DNA of 64,000 bases from an uncultured Lysobacter sp. (GTDB lineage Bacteria > Pseudomonadota > Gammaproteobacteria > Xanthomonadales > Xanthomonadaceae), in the NCBI GenBank assembly GCA_946480055.1, contig CAMLID010000014.1, positions 4,825 to 68,824 on the forward strand, given 5' to 3'. Shown here piece after piece: positions 32,957 to 41,897 of the stretch; within the stretch, counting starts at the first letter, position 1, and each line of letters opens with the position of its first letter. Made by a program: the position numbers and the translations under genes. The notes under the pieces were generated by a model. That model saw nothing but the letters and a program-made list of their open reading frames with translations, was not told the DNA's origin and did not search any database.

Positions 32957-33436
32957 TCAGCTATCGGGCGCGAGCACTTCGCCCGGCACCCGATTGTCGA
33001 CACAGACCACGCATACGCCGCGCAGATCGCCGTCCTTGAAACGGTACAGGTCGTGGTGGCTGCCGTTGTCGGGATTGAAATCGGCCGGCCCCTGGACGAA
33101 GGGCATGGCCTGCTGATTGGGACTTTGCATCGACTTGTCGCCCAGCGCCGAACACTGGTCGTGCGCCGCCTGGTTGGCCCAATACCACTCGTCGACGATG
33201 CCGCAGGTCTTTTCCGGGACGCAGTAGCCGGATGCGTCCTGGCCCAGCAGCGGTGCGTGCTCGGCGCGGTACTGCACCAGCGCGGCCGGAGTGATGCTGA
33301 AAGTGCTGACGATCTGCGGCGAGGCGTTCGGGTCCACGCACCAGCTCTTGCTCTTGGCCAGAGGGTCGTGGGCGTGGGCGCAGGTGGCGAACAGCAGGCT
33401 CAGGCCGAGCAGGCGGGGCAGACAATGGCGCGTCAT
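32957..33436 (-). CDS. Secreted Cys-rich hypothetical protein
   Basis: 159 residues from the ATG at 33436; the longer frame from 33523 adds 29 residues without a signal. A signal peptide (LPRLLGLSLLFATCAHA) is cleaved near residue 22. The mature part has six or so cysteines, including CVVC near the end, suggesting disulfides. Aromatic motifs DEWYWANQAAHDQC and HHDLYRFKDGDLRGVC stand out. I do not recognise the family. It is convergent with the TPR-PAS gene (10 bases between stops) and no partner is evident. Confidence 0.6.
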   Translation of the reverse strand: MTRHCLPRLLGLSLLFATCAHAHDPLAKSKSWCVDPNASPQIVSTFSITPAALVQYRAEHAPLLGQDASGYCVPEKTCGIVDEWYWANQAAHDQCSALGDKSMQSPNQQAMPFVQGPADFNPDNGSHHDLYRFKDGDLRGVCVVCVDNRVPGEVLAPDS

Positions 33437-33735
33437 GGCTCGATCACGGTGTGTGGATGACCCGGCCAGTGTAGGCGTCGGCTGCGCCGGGGCTCCAATG
33501 GTTTCAGGGGCGAAACGGGGCACGAATCCGTGCCAAGCGATTGATTCTTCGAAACATCGCCGGGATTCGTTCCCGCCGCGGTCCGGTTTGGTCCCTGCTG
33601 CGTTCTGGTGGGCGGGCGGCGTCCGCCCTAGCGTGATTCGGCCCGGTCAGCCCGCGATCCCGCGATCGCGCCGTTGCCCCGGGAATCCGCATCGTTCAAC
33701 CGCCGTCGCCACGGCGGTCCCACCTGGAGATCGAT

Positions 33736-34065
33736 ATGAAGCTCAAGCTGTTCAATCTGGCCCTGATGACGACCGTGCTGCTCGGCGCCAGCCTCGCCTC
33801 CGATCCCGCCAGCGCCGCCAACGGTGTGCCGGGGCGGGTCGTTCACGACCGCGACGACCCGGTCGGCACCGGCAACTGGCGCGGCAGCTACTACACCGAG
33901 TACACCGTGTGGGGCGACGGCATCGAACACATCGGCGAGATCGGCACCACCTTTCGCACCGGCCACGACGTCTACGGCACTTCGTACCAGGACTGTCACA
34001 ACGCGCTGATCGCCCAGGCGAGCGCCGCCTATGCGGCCGGCATAACCGACTGCTCGCCGCTGTAA
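33736..34065 (+). CDS. Small secreted protein
   Basis: 109 residues. GGAG lies six bases before the ATG. The signal peptide ends near SAANG (about residue 28) and the mature protein of about 80 residues has two cysteines (YQDC and ITDC), probably one disulfide. The segment YYTEYTVWGDGIEHIGEIG is rich in aromatic residues and glycine, with a loose likeness to the DUF6289-type peptide at 61929. A 7-bp hairpin (CCGCCGT/ACGGCGG) sits 17 bases upstream of the start. Function unknown. Confidence 0.55.
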   Translation: MKLKLFNLALMTTVLLGASLASDPASAANGVPGRVVHDRDDPVGTGNWRGSYYTEYTVWGDGIEHIGEIGTTFRTGHDVYGTSYQDCHNALIAQASAAYAAGITDCSPL

Positions 34066-34203
34066 AGCGATCCGCGGCCGCGAGGGATCGCAGGCCGTCG
34101 CGTATCGGCATCGGTGCTCCGGACTCTGCCGGGGCGCCGATGTCTTTCGTGGAGCGCCGCATGCCGGAACGCAGGCGGCGGATCGAACCGGCTGGCGCGG
34201 CTG

Positions 34204-35319
34204 TCAGCTGCGCGCGGGCTTGTCGGCCACGCTGATCACGCGCTGCTGCGAGGGCTTGGGCTCATCGGTCTCCAAGCGGCCCGGATAACGGTCGTACTCC
34301 GACATCGGGCTGTCCTGCGCGCAGCGCGCATCCGGGAAGCCGTAGCGCTGGCGCAGGGCCAGGCCGCATTCGGCCATGGCTTCGAAGGCCTGGCCGACCT
34401 GCATGCACTGCTTGTCGAAGTCGCGCCGGAAGGCGTCGCGGCGGCGCATGAAGTCTTCGCCGCATTTGCGTCCGACCCGGATCCGGTCGAGATCGTCCTG
34501 CGCGGCATTGCTGCCGGCCAGGCCGTATTCCTTGAGTTCGGCTTCGCTGAGGATGCGCAGATCGCGGTTGGCGACCGTCATCATCTGGTCGGCGACCGCG
34601 GTAGCGACGCCGTTGCGTTCGAGGTAGTCGCGGACCTGGGTGTTGATCGCCTTGAGCTCGGCGCTGAGCTCGGCGCGCGAGGTCGCGGTGGAACGGTCGC
34701 GGATCAGGCGGTGGATGCCGACCTTGCCCGAAATCGAGCGGGTGTCGCCGGCGGCCAGCACCAGCACGCAGGCGCTGTGGCACAGCGAGTCCTCGCGGAT
34801 CCAGATCGCCCAATGCGATTCGGCGATCGAGTCGCCGGCGCGGATCGCTTCTTCGACGTGGCCGCCGGTCGAATCCAGATCGAGGATGCGGGTCGGGATT
34901 TCCATGCGGTCGGCCATCGCCGCCACGCGCTGGACCAGGGCGGTGAAGCCGGTGCCGATCTTGCCGCGGTAGCGCACCCGGACCATGCCGCGCGGCTGGC
35001 AGTCCTTGAGCGCGTCGACCAGGCTGAAGAATTCCAGCGAAGCCAGTGGCTCGCCGTCGCCGTGCCGGGCGTAGTCGTATTCGCAACTGATCGAGGCTTC
35101 GCCGGCGTCGAGCTTGGCCGGCGGCCAGTAGGTGCCCTTGAGCGCGTCGGCCTTCGCCGGAGCGGCGTTGCCGGCCGGCGCTGCGGAACGGTCGCCGGAC
35201 TGGTCGCCGATGGTCACCGCCGCGGACTGCGCGTCGTCGCCGGGCGCCCGCGGCTGGCAGGCCGCGGCCAGCAGGCACAGCGGTAACAGCCCCGATGCGA
35301 ACGACCACCTCTTCGACAT
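34204..35319 (-). CDS. ClpP/crotonase-fold periplasmic lipoprotein
   Basis: 371 residues from the ATG at 35319, chosen because it precedes a lipobox (LAAAC, Cys21); the frame begins 11 codons earlier. After an Ala/Asp-rich linker the domain shows LDLDSTGGHVEEAI (147-158), then SLCHSACVLVLAAG with Ser182 and Cys180/Cys184, then VGIHRL with His203. This is the order of a ClpP-like serine peptidase (oxyanion GG, nucleophile Ser, His), related to predicted periplasmic ClpP-type proteins. Three catalytic candidates are present, so peptidase activity is plausible but not shown. No partner gene lies alongside. Confidence 0.7.
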   Translation of the reverse strand: MSKRWSFASGLLPLCLLAAACQPRAPGDDAQSAAVTIGDQSGDRSAAPAGNAAPAKADALKGTYWPPAKLDAGEASISCEYDYARHGDGEPLASLEFFSLVDALKDCQPRGMVRVRYRGKIGTGFTALVQRVAAMADRMEIPTRILDLDSTGGHVEEAIRAGDSIAESHWAIWIREDSLCHSACVLVLAAGDTRSISGKVGIHRLIRDRSTATSRAELSAELKAINTQVRDYLERNGVATAVADQMMTVANRDLRILSEAELKEYGLAGSNAAQDDLDRIRVGRKCGEDFMRRRDAFRRDFDKQCMQVGQAFEAMAECGLALRQRYGFPDARCAQDSPMSEYDRYPGRLETDEPKPSQQRVISVADKPARS

Positions 35320-35550
35320 GCCTTGCCCATCCTGGTTACGTTCCGGCCGCATCCCGCGGCTTTTCTGCCACGGTACCCGGCGCTGGCTTCGACCTCAATT
35401 CCGGCGCCGAGTTTCGCGCGCCGGTTGCAGCATGATCGCGGGTCGAGGATGAACGCGGGCGCGCTCGACGGTTTCCAACATCATGGATAACGTCATGGAT
35501 GCCATCGCGAGGACGCCGTCGTCGCGGGCGACGACGGCCGGGCATTGCGC

Positions 35551-36243
35551 TCAGGCCGCCGGGGGCGGCGTGTCGTAGCGCTTGAAGTAGCGGTGATGGC
35601 GCAGGTGGTCGTGCTGCTGTCCGATCGCGAAATAGGCCTTGCCGCCGCGGCGCCCGGGTTGCAGGCAGGGCAGCTCGTGCTGCGCCTCGGGGTTGTTGGT
35701 GTAGTAGGCCGGAACCTTGTCGATGAAGCGGCTCAGCATTTGCGGACCGCATTCGACGCCGTTGTACCTGTCGAATCCGAAACGCGGATGGCCGATGTTG
35801 AAGTCGTCGACGCAGACCACGCCGTTCTCGATCAGCGACAGTTCGCGCTCCAGCGGCCAGGCGTCGTACCAGTGCGCGTCCAGGTAGTACATCGGGCAGC
35901 GGAACTGACCGTGGAACTTGGCGATCAGGTCCGGCGAGTCCAGCTTCTCCACATGAGTGTGCGCCATGAAGGCGACCCGGCGCTTGGTCACCTCGACGTA
36001 GCGTTCGACCACATCGCAGCTGACGATGCTCAGGTGCGGGTAGGCGCGCGCAAGGTACTCGGTGGTATCGCCGGCATTGCAGCCGGTCTCGATGATCGCG
36101 TCGCACTGATAGCGATCGATCAGGTAGTCGAATTCCAGCGCGGTGGTGATGTCGAAACCGAACGGCCCGCCGCCGTCGCTGAGCTCGGCAGCCCCCAGGC
36201 GTACGGTGCGATAGAAATGCTTGTAGACGTTCTCGGCGGACAT
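35551..36243 (-). CDS. SAM-dependent methyltransferase-like protein
   Basis: 230 residues. A class I Rossmann methyltransferase fold: the glycine-rich SAM motif IIETGCNAGDTTEYLA (50-65) is followed by a second strand SIVSCDVVERY and the motif MYYLDAHWYDAWPLERE, where a polar residue can act on the acceptor. The resemblance is to methyltransferases used on glycans or small molecules, but the acceptor is unknown. The last part after NPEAQHELPCL is basic and His-rich. No co-transcribed gene is apparent. Confidence 0.65.
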   Translation of the reverse strand: MSAENVYKHFYRTVRLGAAELSDGGGPFGFDITTALEFDYLIDRYQCDAIIETGCNAGDTTEYLARAYPHLSIVSCDVVERYVEVTKRRVAFMAHTHVEKLDSPDLIAKFHGQFRCPMYYLDAHWYDAWPLERELSLIENGVVCVDDFNIGHPRFGFDRYNGVECGPQMLSRFIDKVPAYYTNNPEAQHELPCLQPGRRGGKAYFAIGQQHDHLRHHRYFKRYDTPPPAA

Positions 36244-36318
36244 CCTCGGCGCGCTCCAGGGGGCGTAGCCTGGAAGTATAAGCGGCCGCAGTCCCGGCTA
36301 TCGGCGCCGCGCCCGGCC

Positions 36319-36482
36319 CCTGTGGGAGCGGCGTAAATCGCGACCTCTCGGTCCGCGGCGCTGGTTCCGTGCGCGGAGCGCCTGGCTTTCTGTGGGAGCG
36401 GCGTAAGCCGCGATGGCTACGGGCCGGGATCGGCGCGGCGACTGGCGAATGCGCGAACGCGGCTTACGCCGCTCCCACAGAA
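36319..36482. repeat. Cluster of three REP-like units
   Basis: Units at about 36320-36344 (plus strand, with an AAATCG variant core), 36389-36415 (plus strand) and 36455-36482 (minus strand). The last two form an inverted pair. They fill the 256-base gap between two minus-strand genes. Confidence 0.8.
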
Positions 36483-36499
36483 AGCAGAAGCGGGCCGGC

Positions 36500-38443
36500 T
36501 CAACTCCGCGTTTCGCGCAGCGCCAGCGCCAGCAGCCGGGCCTCCAGTCGAGCGCCCAGGCCGGATGGCGCTGCCAGATCCATGCGCGCCAGCGCCTCTG
36601 CGTCGTCGCCGGTGCTGCTGATGCCGCCGAGCAGGGCGCGCGCGACCGTGCCCAGCTTGCCGGTGCGGGTCGCGGTGGCGGCCTTGAGCCAGCCCAACGC
36701 CCGTACCAGGCGCTCCTCGACCGGGGTGAAGTCGCTGCCCAGCGGGTAGTCGGGCAGCAGGCCTTCGCGGCGCAGCGGCGCCAGGGCCTGGTGCAGATGC
36801 TCGGGGGTATTGCGGCCCGCCGCGGCGGTCAGGCCGACATCGGCGCGCAGCTTGCCTTCGCGCCGCGCGGTTTCCAGCAGCCCGTTGCCGTAGCGCGCAT
36901 CGGCGATCGCGGCCATCGCCCGCACGCAGTCCTCGTCGGCGCGCCCGCGCAGGTCGGCGATGCCGTACTCGCTGATGTAGATGTCGCGCAGATGGCGCGG
37001 GATGGTGGTATGGCCGTAGTTCCACACCAGGTTGGAGCGGTTCTCGCCGCCGGCGTCGCGGGTCGCGCGCAGCATCAGCACCGAGCGCGCGTCGGGCAGG
37101 GCGTGGGCCATGGCGACGAAGTTGTACTGCCCGCCGACCCCCGACACGACCCGACCGTCGGCCAAGCCGTCCGACACCGCCGCGCCCAGCGCGGTCGCCA
37201 TCATGCAGGTGTTGAAGAAGCGCGCGTCGCGGCGCTGCAGGCGTTCCAGCGCTTCGTGGCCACCGTAGAGTTCGTTGACCTCGCTGATGCGGCGCATGCC
37301 GATGCCGCGGCGCTGGTCCTCGGGCAGGTGCCGCAGCCAGTCGTAGAACTCGGGCGAGCCGAGGTAGAAGCCGCCGTGCAGATATTCGCCATCGCGTTCC
37401 AGCGTGGCGCGATCGGTCTCGTCGGCGCTGCCGTCGGCGATGCGGCGCATCAGTGCCTCGTCGTCGACCACCTTGCGCCGGATCACCCCGACTTCGACCA
37501 AGCGCCGGAAGCCCTCGTTGATCATTTCGCTGCAGCCGTACAGCCCTTCGGCGAACGGAGCCAGGTCCGGGCGCGAGGCCAGGGCCGGGTCGAGCGCCGC
37601 GAGCACGCGCCGGTAGCCGGCGTTGTCGGCGTGGCGCAGAGCCAGCGCGTGGCAGAGCGCGTCGGCGAGCGCGCCGATGCCGATCTGCAGGGTGCCGCCG
37701 TCGCGCACCAGGGTGCTGGCGTAGAAGCCGATCGCGTAGTCGGCGTCGGTCACCGGCTGGCGCGGCAGGCCGAACAGTTTCGGGTGCGGGCCGGGCGGGG
37801 TCACCACCGCGTCGAAGTAATCCTCGGCGACGGTCGCGCTGCCGCCCAGCCAGGGCAGCTCCGGATCGACCTCGGCGATCAGCAGCGGCCGCGGCAGGCC
37901 GCAGGCGACGATCGCATCGACCGCGTCCTGGGTCAGGTCGGTATTGCACGACAGCGACAGCCGCGCGTCGCCGTCGCGGCGCGCGACCTTCTGCACGATC
38001 GCGTTGACGCCACGGTCGGCGAGCGCGCGGGCGACGTGGGTGTAGTTGAGACTGGCGTAGCGCTGCTGCGCCGGCGGCGAATTCAACAGCGCGCCGGACT
38101 GCAGATAGAACTCTTCGATCTCGATATGCGCGGGCAGGGTGTTGCGTTTGAGTGCGTCCACGTAGGCCAGGCGCGGGAAGTCGTCGCCGAAGTGGCGGCG
38201 CGCGAACGGCCCTACGAAGCGGCCCTCCAGGCCCTTGCCGGCGCCGGGCGGATCCAGCGAGAGCGCGGTGTACAGGTGCAGCGCGCGCGAGGGATCGGCT
38301 GCGATCCGCGCGTACAGCGCATTCAACAGCCGGTGCGGCTTGCCCAGGCCGAGCGGGGCGCCCAGGTGCAGCGGACCCTGGGTGCGGGCGAGCAGGAAGT
38401 CGACGGCATCGTCGATACGTTCGAAGCGGGCGGGTGCGGTCAT
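36500..38443 (-). CDS. Acetyl-CoA hydrolase/transferase family protein
   Basis: 647 residues from the ATG at 38443. The fold is that of the CoA-transferase family that includes acetyl-CoA hydrolase and 4-hydroxybutyrate CoA-transferase. Recognisable segments are GIGALADALCHAL, FNTCMMATALGAAVSDGLADGRVVSGVGGQYNFV, where the GVGGQ loop is diagnostic, and the late HLRDIYISEYGIADLRGR. It is long compared with the usual 430-550 residues. It could hydrolyse acetyl-CoA or shuttle CoA between acids such as acetate, succinate or propionate; sequence cannot choose. The gene is divergent from the BlaI regulator. Confidence 0.85.
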   Translation of the reverse strand: MTAPARFERIDDAVDFLLARTQGPLHLGAPLGLGKPHRLLNALYARIAADPSRALHLYTALSLDPPGAGKGLEGRFVGPFARRHFGDDFPRLAYVDALKRNTLPAHIEIEEFYLQSGALLNSPPAQQRYASLNYTHVARALADRGVNAIVQKVARRDGDARLSLSCNTDLTQDAVDAIVACGLPRPLLIAEVDPELPWLGGSATVAEDYFDAVVTPPGPHPKLFGLPRQPVTDADYAIGFYASTLVRDGGTLQIGIGALADALCHALALRHADNAGYRRVLAALDPALASRPDLAPFAEGLYGCSEMINEGFRRLVEVGVIRRKVVDDEALMRRIADGSADETDRATLERDGEYLHGGFYLGSPEFYDWLRHLPEDQRRGIGMRRISEVNELYGGHEALERLQRRDARFFNTCMMATALGAAVSDGLADGRVVSGVGGQYNFVAMAHALPDARSVLMLRATRDAGGENRSNLVWNYGHTTIPRHLRDIYISEYGIADLRGRADEDCVRAMAAIADARYGNGLLETARREGKLRADVGLTAAAGRNTPEHLHQALAPLRREGLLPDYPLGSDFTPVEERLVRALGWLKAATATRTGKLGTVARALLGGISSTGDDAEALARMDLAAPSGLGARLEARLLALALRETRS

Positions 38444-38475
38444 GGCGGCAGTATCGCATCGGCCCGGCGGATCGC

Positions 38476-38524
38476 TTGACATCGTCGTTTACGGGTGTAA
38501 TCTCAAGAAAAATTACGGATGTAA
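38476..38524 (+). promoter_or_regulatory. BlaI-type promoter with two palindromic operators
   Basis: A perfect -35 TTGACA (38476-38481) is followed after 16 bases by TAATCT. Two copies of TTAC-N4-GTAA, at 38489-38500 and 38513-38524, overlap the -10 and the region just downstream; centres are 24 bases apart. The second ends three bases before the blaI-like ATG. These match the inverted-repeat operators expected for a BlaI/MecI repressor controlling its own operon. Confidence 0.7.
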
Positions 38525-38527
38525 TCG

Positions 38528-38899
38528 ATGCAGATCAGCGAAGCCGAATCGGTGGTGATGGACGTGCTCTGGCGTCGGCATCCGCTCGCCGCCGAGGACG
38601 TGGTCGCGGCGCTGTCCGAGCGTCAGGACTGGCAGGAGGCGACCATCAAGACCCTGCTCAACCGACTGTTGAACAAGGGCGCGGTACGCGCCGAGAAGCA
38701 GGGCCGGCGTTATCTGTATGCGCCGGTGCTCAAGCGCGAGGACTGGGTGCTGGAGGAGAGCCAGGGCCTGCTGCAACGCCTGTTCGACGGCCGAGTCGCG
38801 CCGCTGGTCGCGCACTTCAGCGAGCAGCGCAAGCTCAGCCGCAAGGACATCGCCGAACTACGCAAGCTGCTCGAGGAGTTGGACGATGAACAGCGTTGA
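38528..38899 (+). CDS. BlaI/MecI/CopY-family transcriptional repressor
   Basis: 123 residues. A winged-helix DNA-binding domain is clear: ISEAESVVMDVLWRRHPLAAEDVV then TIKTLLNRLLNKGAVR, the usual BlaI order, followed by YAPVLKRE. The C-terminal part (about 80-123) carries the dimer helices and the site where a BlaR-like peptidase would cut. It should bind the two operators just upstream as a dimer and be inactivated by the M56 protease encoded next, whose start lies inside this gene (14-base overlap). Confidence 0.92.
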   Translation: MQISEAESVVMDVLWRRHPLAAEDVVAALSERQDWQEATIKTLLNRLLNKGAVRAEKQGRRYLYAPVLKREDWVLEESQGLLQRLFDGRVAPLVAHFSEQRKLSRKDIAELRKLLEELDDEQR

Positions 38900-40526
38900 C
38901 CTGCTTACCGCATTGATCGAAACCACGCTCGCCAGCAGTTGCGCGATCGTATTGGTCTTACTGCTGCGGCGTCCGCTGCGGCGCGGCTTCGGTGCCGGTG
39001 CGGCCTATGCGCTGTGGGCGCTGGTGCCGGCGGCGGCGTTCGCAGTGCTGCTGCCGGCGGCGTCGGCGCCGTTGCCGCTGAGCTTGCCGGTGCAGGTCAC
39101 GATCCAGGCACCTGCTGCGATAGCGGCGCCGCAGACCGCGTCGATCGCGCCGACGGCATTGGCCTTGATCGTCTGGTCGCTGGGGGCGGCGCTCGCCATG
39201 CTTGCCCTGGCCTGGCAGCAGCGTCGCTTCGTGCGCGCGCTGGGCGAACTGCGCCTGCGCACGGACGGGCTGCGTCAGGCCGATGCCATGGCCGGACTGC
39301 CGGCGGCGATCGGGCTGCTGCGACCGATGATCGTCGTTCCCAGCGATTTCGAACAACGCTACAGCGACGAACAGCAGGCGTTGATGCACGCGCACGAGCG
39401 CGAGCACATCGCCCGCGGCGATCTGGCGCTCAATGCCGTGGTCGCGCTGCTGCGCTGCGTGTACTGGTTCAACCCGCTGCTGCACTACGCCGTGCGCCAC
39501 TACCGCCACGATCAGGAGCTGTCCTGCGATCAGCGCGTGATCCGGCGCCACCCGCGGGCGCGTCGTGCCTACGGCGAAGCCATGCTCAAGACCCTGCTGG
39601 CGTCGCGCCCCGCGCCCCTGGGTTGCCATTGGGGCTACAGCCACCCGCTCAAGGAGAGAATCGAGATGCTCAAGCATGCAAACGTGTCGTCGAAGCGCTG
39701 GATCGCCGGCGCCGCGCTGGTCGCTCTGCTGGCCGCGGCCACCGGCGCGGCCGCGTGGTCGGCGCAGCCGCAACGCGAGACCGCCGCCGCACTGCCGCAG
39801 GGTCATGCGATGGTGAAGTTCGAGGTGCGCCTGGACGGCGGCGAACCCAGCACCTTCCGCGTGCTCGAACGCTACGGCGAATCGTTCGGCGTGAGCGGCG
39901 ACGAGCGCGGTTCGAAGTGGTCGATGCAGGGCAAGGTCTCGCCGCTGGCCAACGGTCAGCTGTTGCTGGAAGCCTCGCTGCAACGCGACGGCAGGCCGGT
40001 CGGGGAGCCGCGATTGACGGTGCGCGACGGCGAGCCGGCGCGCATCAGCATCGGCAGCGTGCGCGGCTCGACGAATGCCGAAGTGCTGCAGGGAATCGAC
40101 ATGACGGTGACCGTGAACGGCGGAGCACGCGTATCGGCTGCCGCCGCCGCGCAAGCCGCCGCCGCGCCCAAGGCCCAGTCCGCGCCGAAGCCGGTCGCTC
40201 GCAGCGCCGCCGGCTATGGGACGCTATCGCCGCCGCCGTACCCGAAGGGCCGCAAGGTCAGCGGCCGTGTGCTGCTGCAGATCAAAGTCGGCGCCGACGG
40301 CAGCGCTCAGGAGGTCAAGTTGGCGCGCAGTTCCGGCGATGCCGAACTCGACAGCAGCACCATCGCGGCCGCGCGCACGTGGCGCTTCCAGCCCGCCGTC
40401 GAAGGCGGCGAGCCGGTCGAATCCTGGGTGCAGGTGCCGGTGGACTTCGCTACGTCCAAGCCGGCGGAACCCGATACGTCGGACGGTGCCGCGGCGCTGG
40501 ATCCGATCCAGGTCAGGCAGGGCTGA
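38886..40526 (+). CDS. M56 metallopeptidase with TonB-like C-terminal domain
   Basis: 546 residues. Membrane helices (about 5-28, 38-60, 90-110) lead to a cytoplasmic zinc peptidase with HEREH (170-174) and ELSCDQ further on, as in BlaR1. A further helix follows (about 270-285), then a periplasmic part that, instead of a penicillin-binding sensor, ends in a TonB-C-like domain (GRVLLQIKVGADGSAQEVKLARSSGDAELDS). The whole looks like a signal-responsive peptidase for the adjacent BlaI. The signal is unknown. The gene ends 30 bases from modC, which is convergent. Confidence 0.88.
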   Translation: MNSVDLLTALIETTLASSCAIVLVLLLRRPLRRGFGAGAAYALWALVPAAAFAVLLPAASAPLPLSLPVQVTIQAPAAIAAPQTASIAPTALALIVWSLGAALAMLALAWQQRRFVRALGELRLRTDGLRQADAMAGLPAAIGLLRPMIVVPSDFEQRYSDEQQALMHAHEREHIARGDLALNAVVALLRCVYWFNPLLHYAVRHYRHDQELSCDQRVIRRHPRARRAYGEAMLKTLLASRPAPLGCHWGYSHPLKERIEMLKHANVSSKRWIAGAALVALLAAATGAAAWSAQPQRETAAALPQGHAMVKFEVRLDGGEPSTFRVLERYGESFGVSGDERGSKWSMQGKVSPLANGQLLLEASLQRDGRPVGEPRLTVRDGEPARISIGSVRGSTNAEVLQGIDMTVTVNGGARVSAAAAAQAAAAPKAQSAPKPVARSAAGYGTLSPPPYPKGRKVSGRVLLQIKVGADGSAQEVKLARSSGDAELDSSTIAAARTWRFQPAVEGGEPVESWVQVPVDFATSKPAEPDTSDGAAALDPIQVRQG

Positions 40527-40556
40527 TCGAAGGACGAGGATGCGTTCGAGCGCAGC

Positions 40557-41195
40557 CTACGCGCCGACGATGTGGACCTCGTCGGCGATCCGGCGCACTT
40601 CGTCCGGGTAGTGGCTGACGTAGATCATCGGCAGCGCGATCTCGTCGCGCACCCGCTGCAGATAGGGCAGCAGCTCGTCGCGGCGGTTCATGTCCAGCAT
40701 CGACAGCGGTTCGTCCAACAGCAGGATCTGCGGCTGCGACAGCAGCGCGCGGCCCAGCGCCACGCGCTGCATCTCGCCGCCCGAGAGGCCGGCAGTGGAA
40801 CGCGACAGCAAGGCGTCGATGCCCAGCAGGTCGACGACGGCGTCGAGCTGGAACCGCGGCGCGGCCCGGGCTTCGCCGCGCAGGCCGTAGAGCAGGTTGC
40901 CGCGCACGTCCAGGTGCGGGAACAGGCGCGCGTCCTGGAACACGTAGCCGATCCGGCGCCGATGCGCGGGCAGGTCGATACCGGCGGCGGCATCGAACAG
41001 GCAGCGCCCGCCGATTTCGATGCGTCCGCGTTGCGGCCGCAGCAGGCCGGCGATGGCGTACAGCAGCGAAGTCTTGCCGGCGCCCGAGTCGCCGACCAGG
41101 GCGATCACCCGGCGCTCGCTGCGGATGCTCACGCTGCGCTCGAACGCGCCGCGCCGCAGGCTGAAGTCGAGCAGATAGGTCGGCGCCGCGCTCAT
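40557..41195 (-). CDS. modC: Molybdate ABC transporter ATP-binding protein, short form
   Basis: 212 residues from the ATG at 41195, which overlaps the modB stop by four bases. ATPase features: Walker A GDSGAGKT (35-42), the Q-loop in VFQDARLFPHLDV, signature LSGGEMQRVALGRAL and Walker B ILLLDEPLSMLD. Typical ModC has about 350 residues because of a C-terminal molybdate-binding TOBE/Mop domain; this one stops right after the D-loop/H-loop region (YVSHYPDEVRRIAD). No frameshift is visible, so the short form may be native. Fuels molybdate import with ModB and ModA. Confidence 0.9.
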   Translation of the reverse strand: MSAAPTYLLDFSLRRGAFERSVSIRSERRVIALVGDSGAGKTSLLYAIAGLLRPQRGRIEIGGRCLFDAAAGIDLPAHRRRIGYVFQDARLFPHLDVRGNLLYGLRGEARAAPRFQLDAVVDLLGIDALLSRSTAGLSGGEMQRVALGRALLSQPQILLLDEPLSMLDMNRRDELLPYLQRVRDEIALPMIYVSHYPDEVRRIADEVHIVGA

Positions 41196-41884
41196 GCGTG
41201 CGCCTCGCGGCGCTGACGCTGCACCAGCCATTCCGACAGCAGCACCGCGCCGAACGAGATCGCGACCGCGACCACGGTCAGCCGCCACAGCCCGGATTCG
41301 GCGCCGGGTACCTGCAGCAGGCCGTAGATCGCCGACGACAGGGTCTGGGTTTCGCCTGGGATGTTGGAAACGAAGGTGATGGTGGCGCCGAACTCACCCA
41401 GAGCCTTGGCGAAGCCGAGCACTGCGCCGGCGATCACGCCGGGCAGGGCCAGCGGCAGGGTCATACCGAAGAACACCCGCCATGGGTTCGCGCCCAGGGT
41501 CGCGGCGGCCTGTTCCAGGCGGCGGTCGACGGCTTCGATCGAGAGCCGTATCGCGCGCACCATCAGCGGGAAACCCATGATCGCGCAGGCCAGCGCGGCG
41601 CCGGTCCAGCGGAACGCGAAGCTCACGCCGAACCAGTCGGACAGGAACCGCCCGATCGGTCCCTGCGAGCCGAACAGGATCAGCAGCACGTAGCCGGTCA
41701 CCACCGGCGGCAACACCAGCGGCAGATACAGCAGCGCGTCGAGCAAGAGCTTGCCGGGGAAGCGCTTGCGCGCGAGCAGCCAGCCCATCGCCACGCCCAG
41801 CGGCAGGCTGGCCAGCGTCGCCACGGTCGCGACCTTGAGGCTGAGCGCGATCGCCGTCAGTTCGGCTGGGCTGAAATCGAACAT
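41192..41884 (-). CDS. modB: Molybdate ABC transporter permease
   Basis: 230 residues. An inner-membrane permease with five or six helices and the coupling motif EAAATLGANPWRVFFGMTLPLALPG that docks on the ATPase. Segments LARKRFPGKLLLDALLYLPLVLPPVVTGYVLL and FAKALGEFGATITFVSNIPGETQTLSSAIY are typical of ModB. It forms the channel through which molybdate released by ModA passes. Translationally coupled to modC and 13 bases after modA. Confidence 0.95.
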   Translation of the reverse strand: MFDFSPAELTAIALSLKVATVATLASLPLGVAMGWLLARKRFPGKLLLDALLYLPLVLPPVVTGYVLLILFGSQGPIGRFLSDWFGVSFAFRWTGAALACAIMGFPLMVRAIRLSIEAVDRRLEQAAATLGANPWRVFFGMTLPLALPGVIAGAVLGFAKALGEFGATITFVSNIPGETQTLSSAIYGLLQVPGAESGLWRLTVVAVAISFGAVLLSEWLVQRQRREAHA

Positions 41885-41897
41885 GCGCTGGTCGCGC

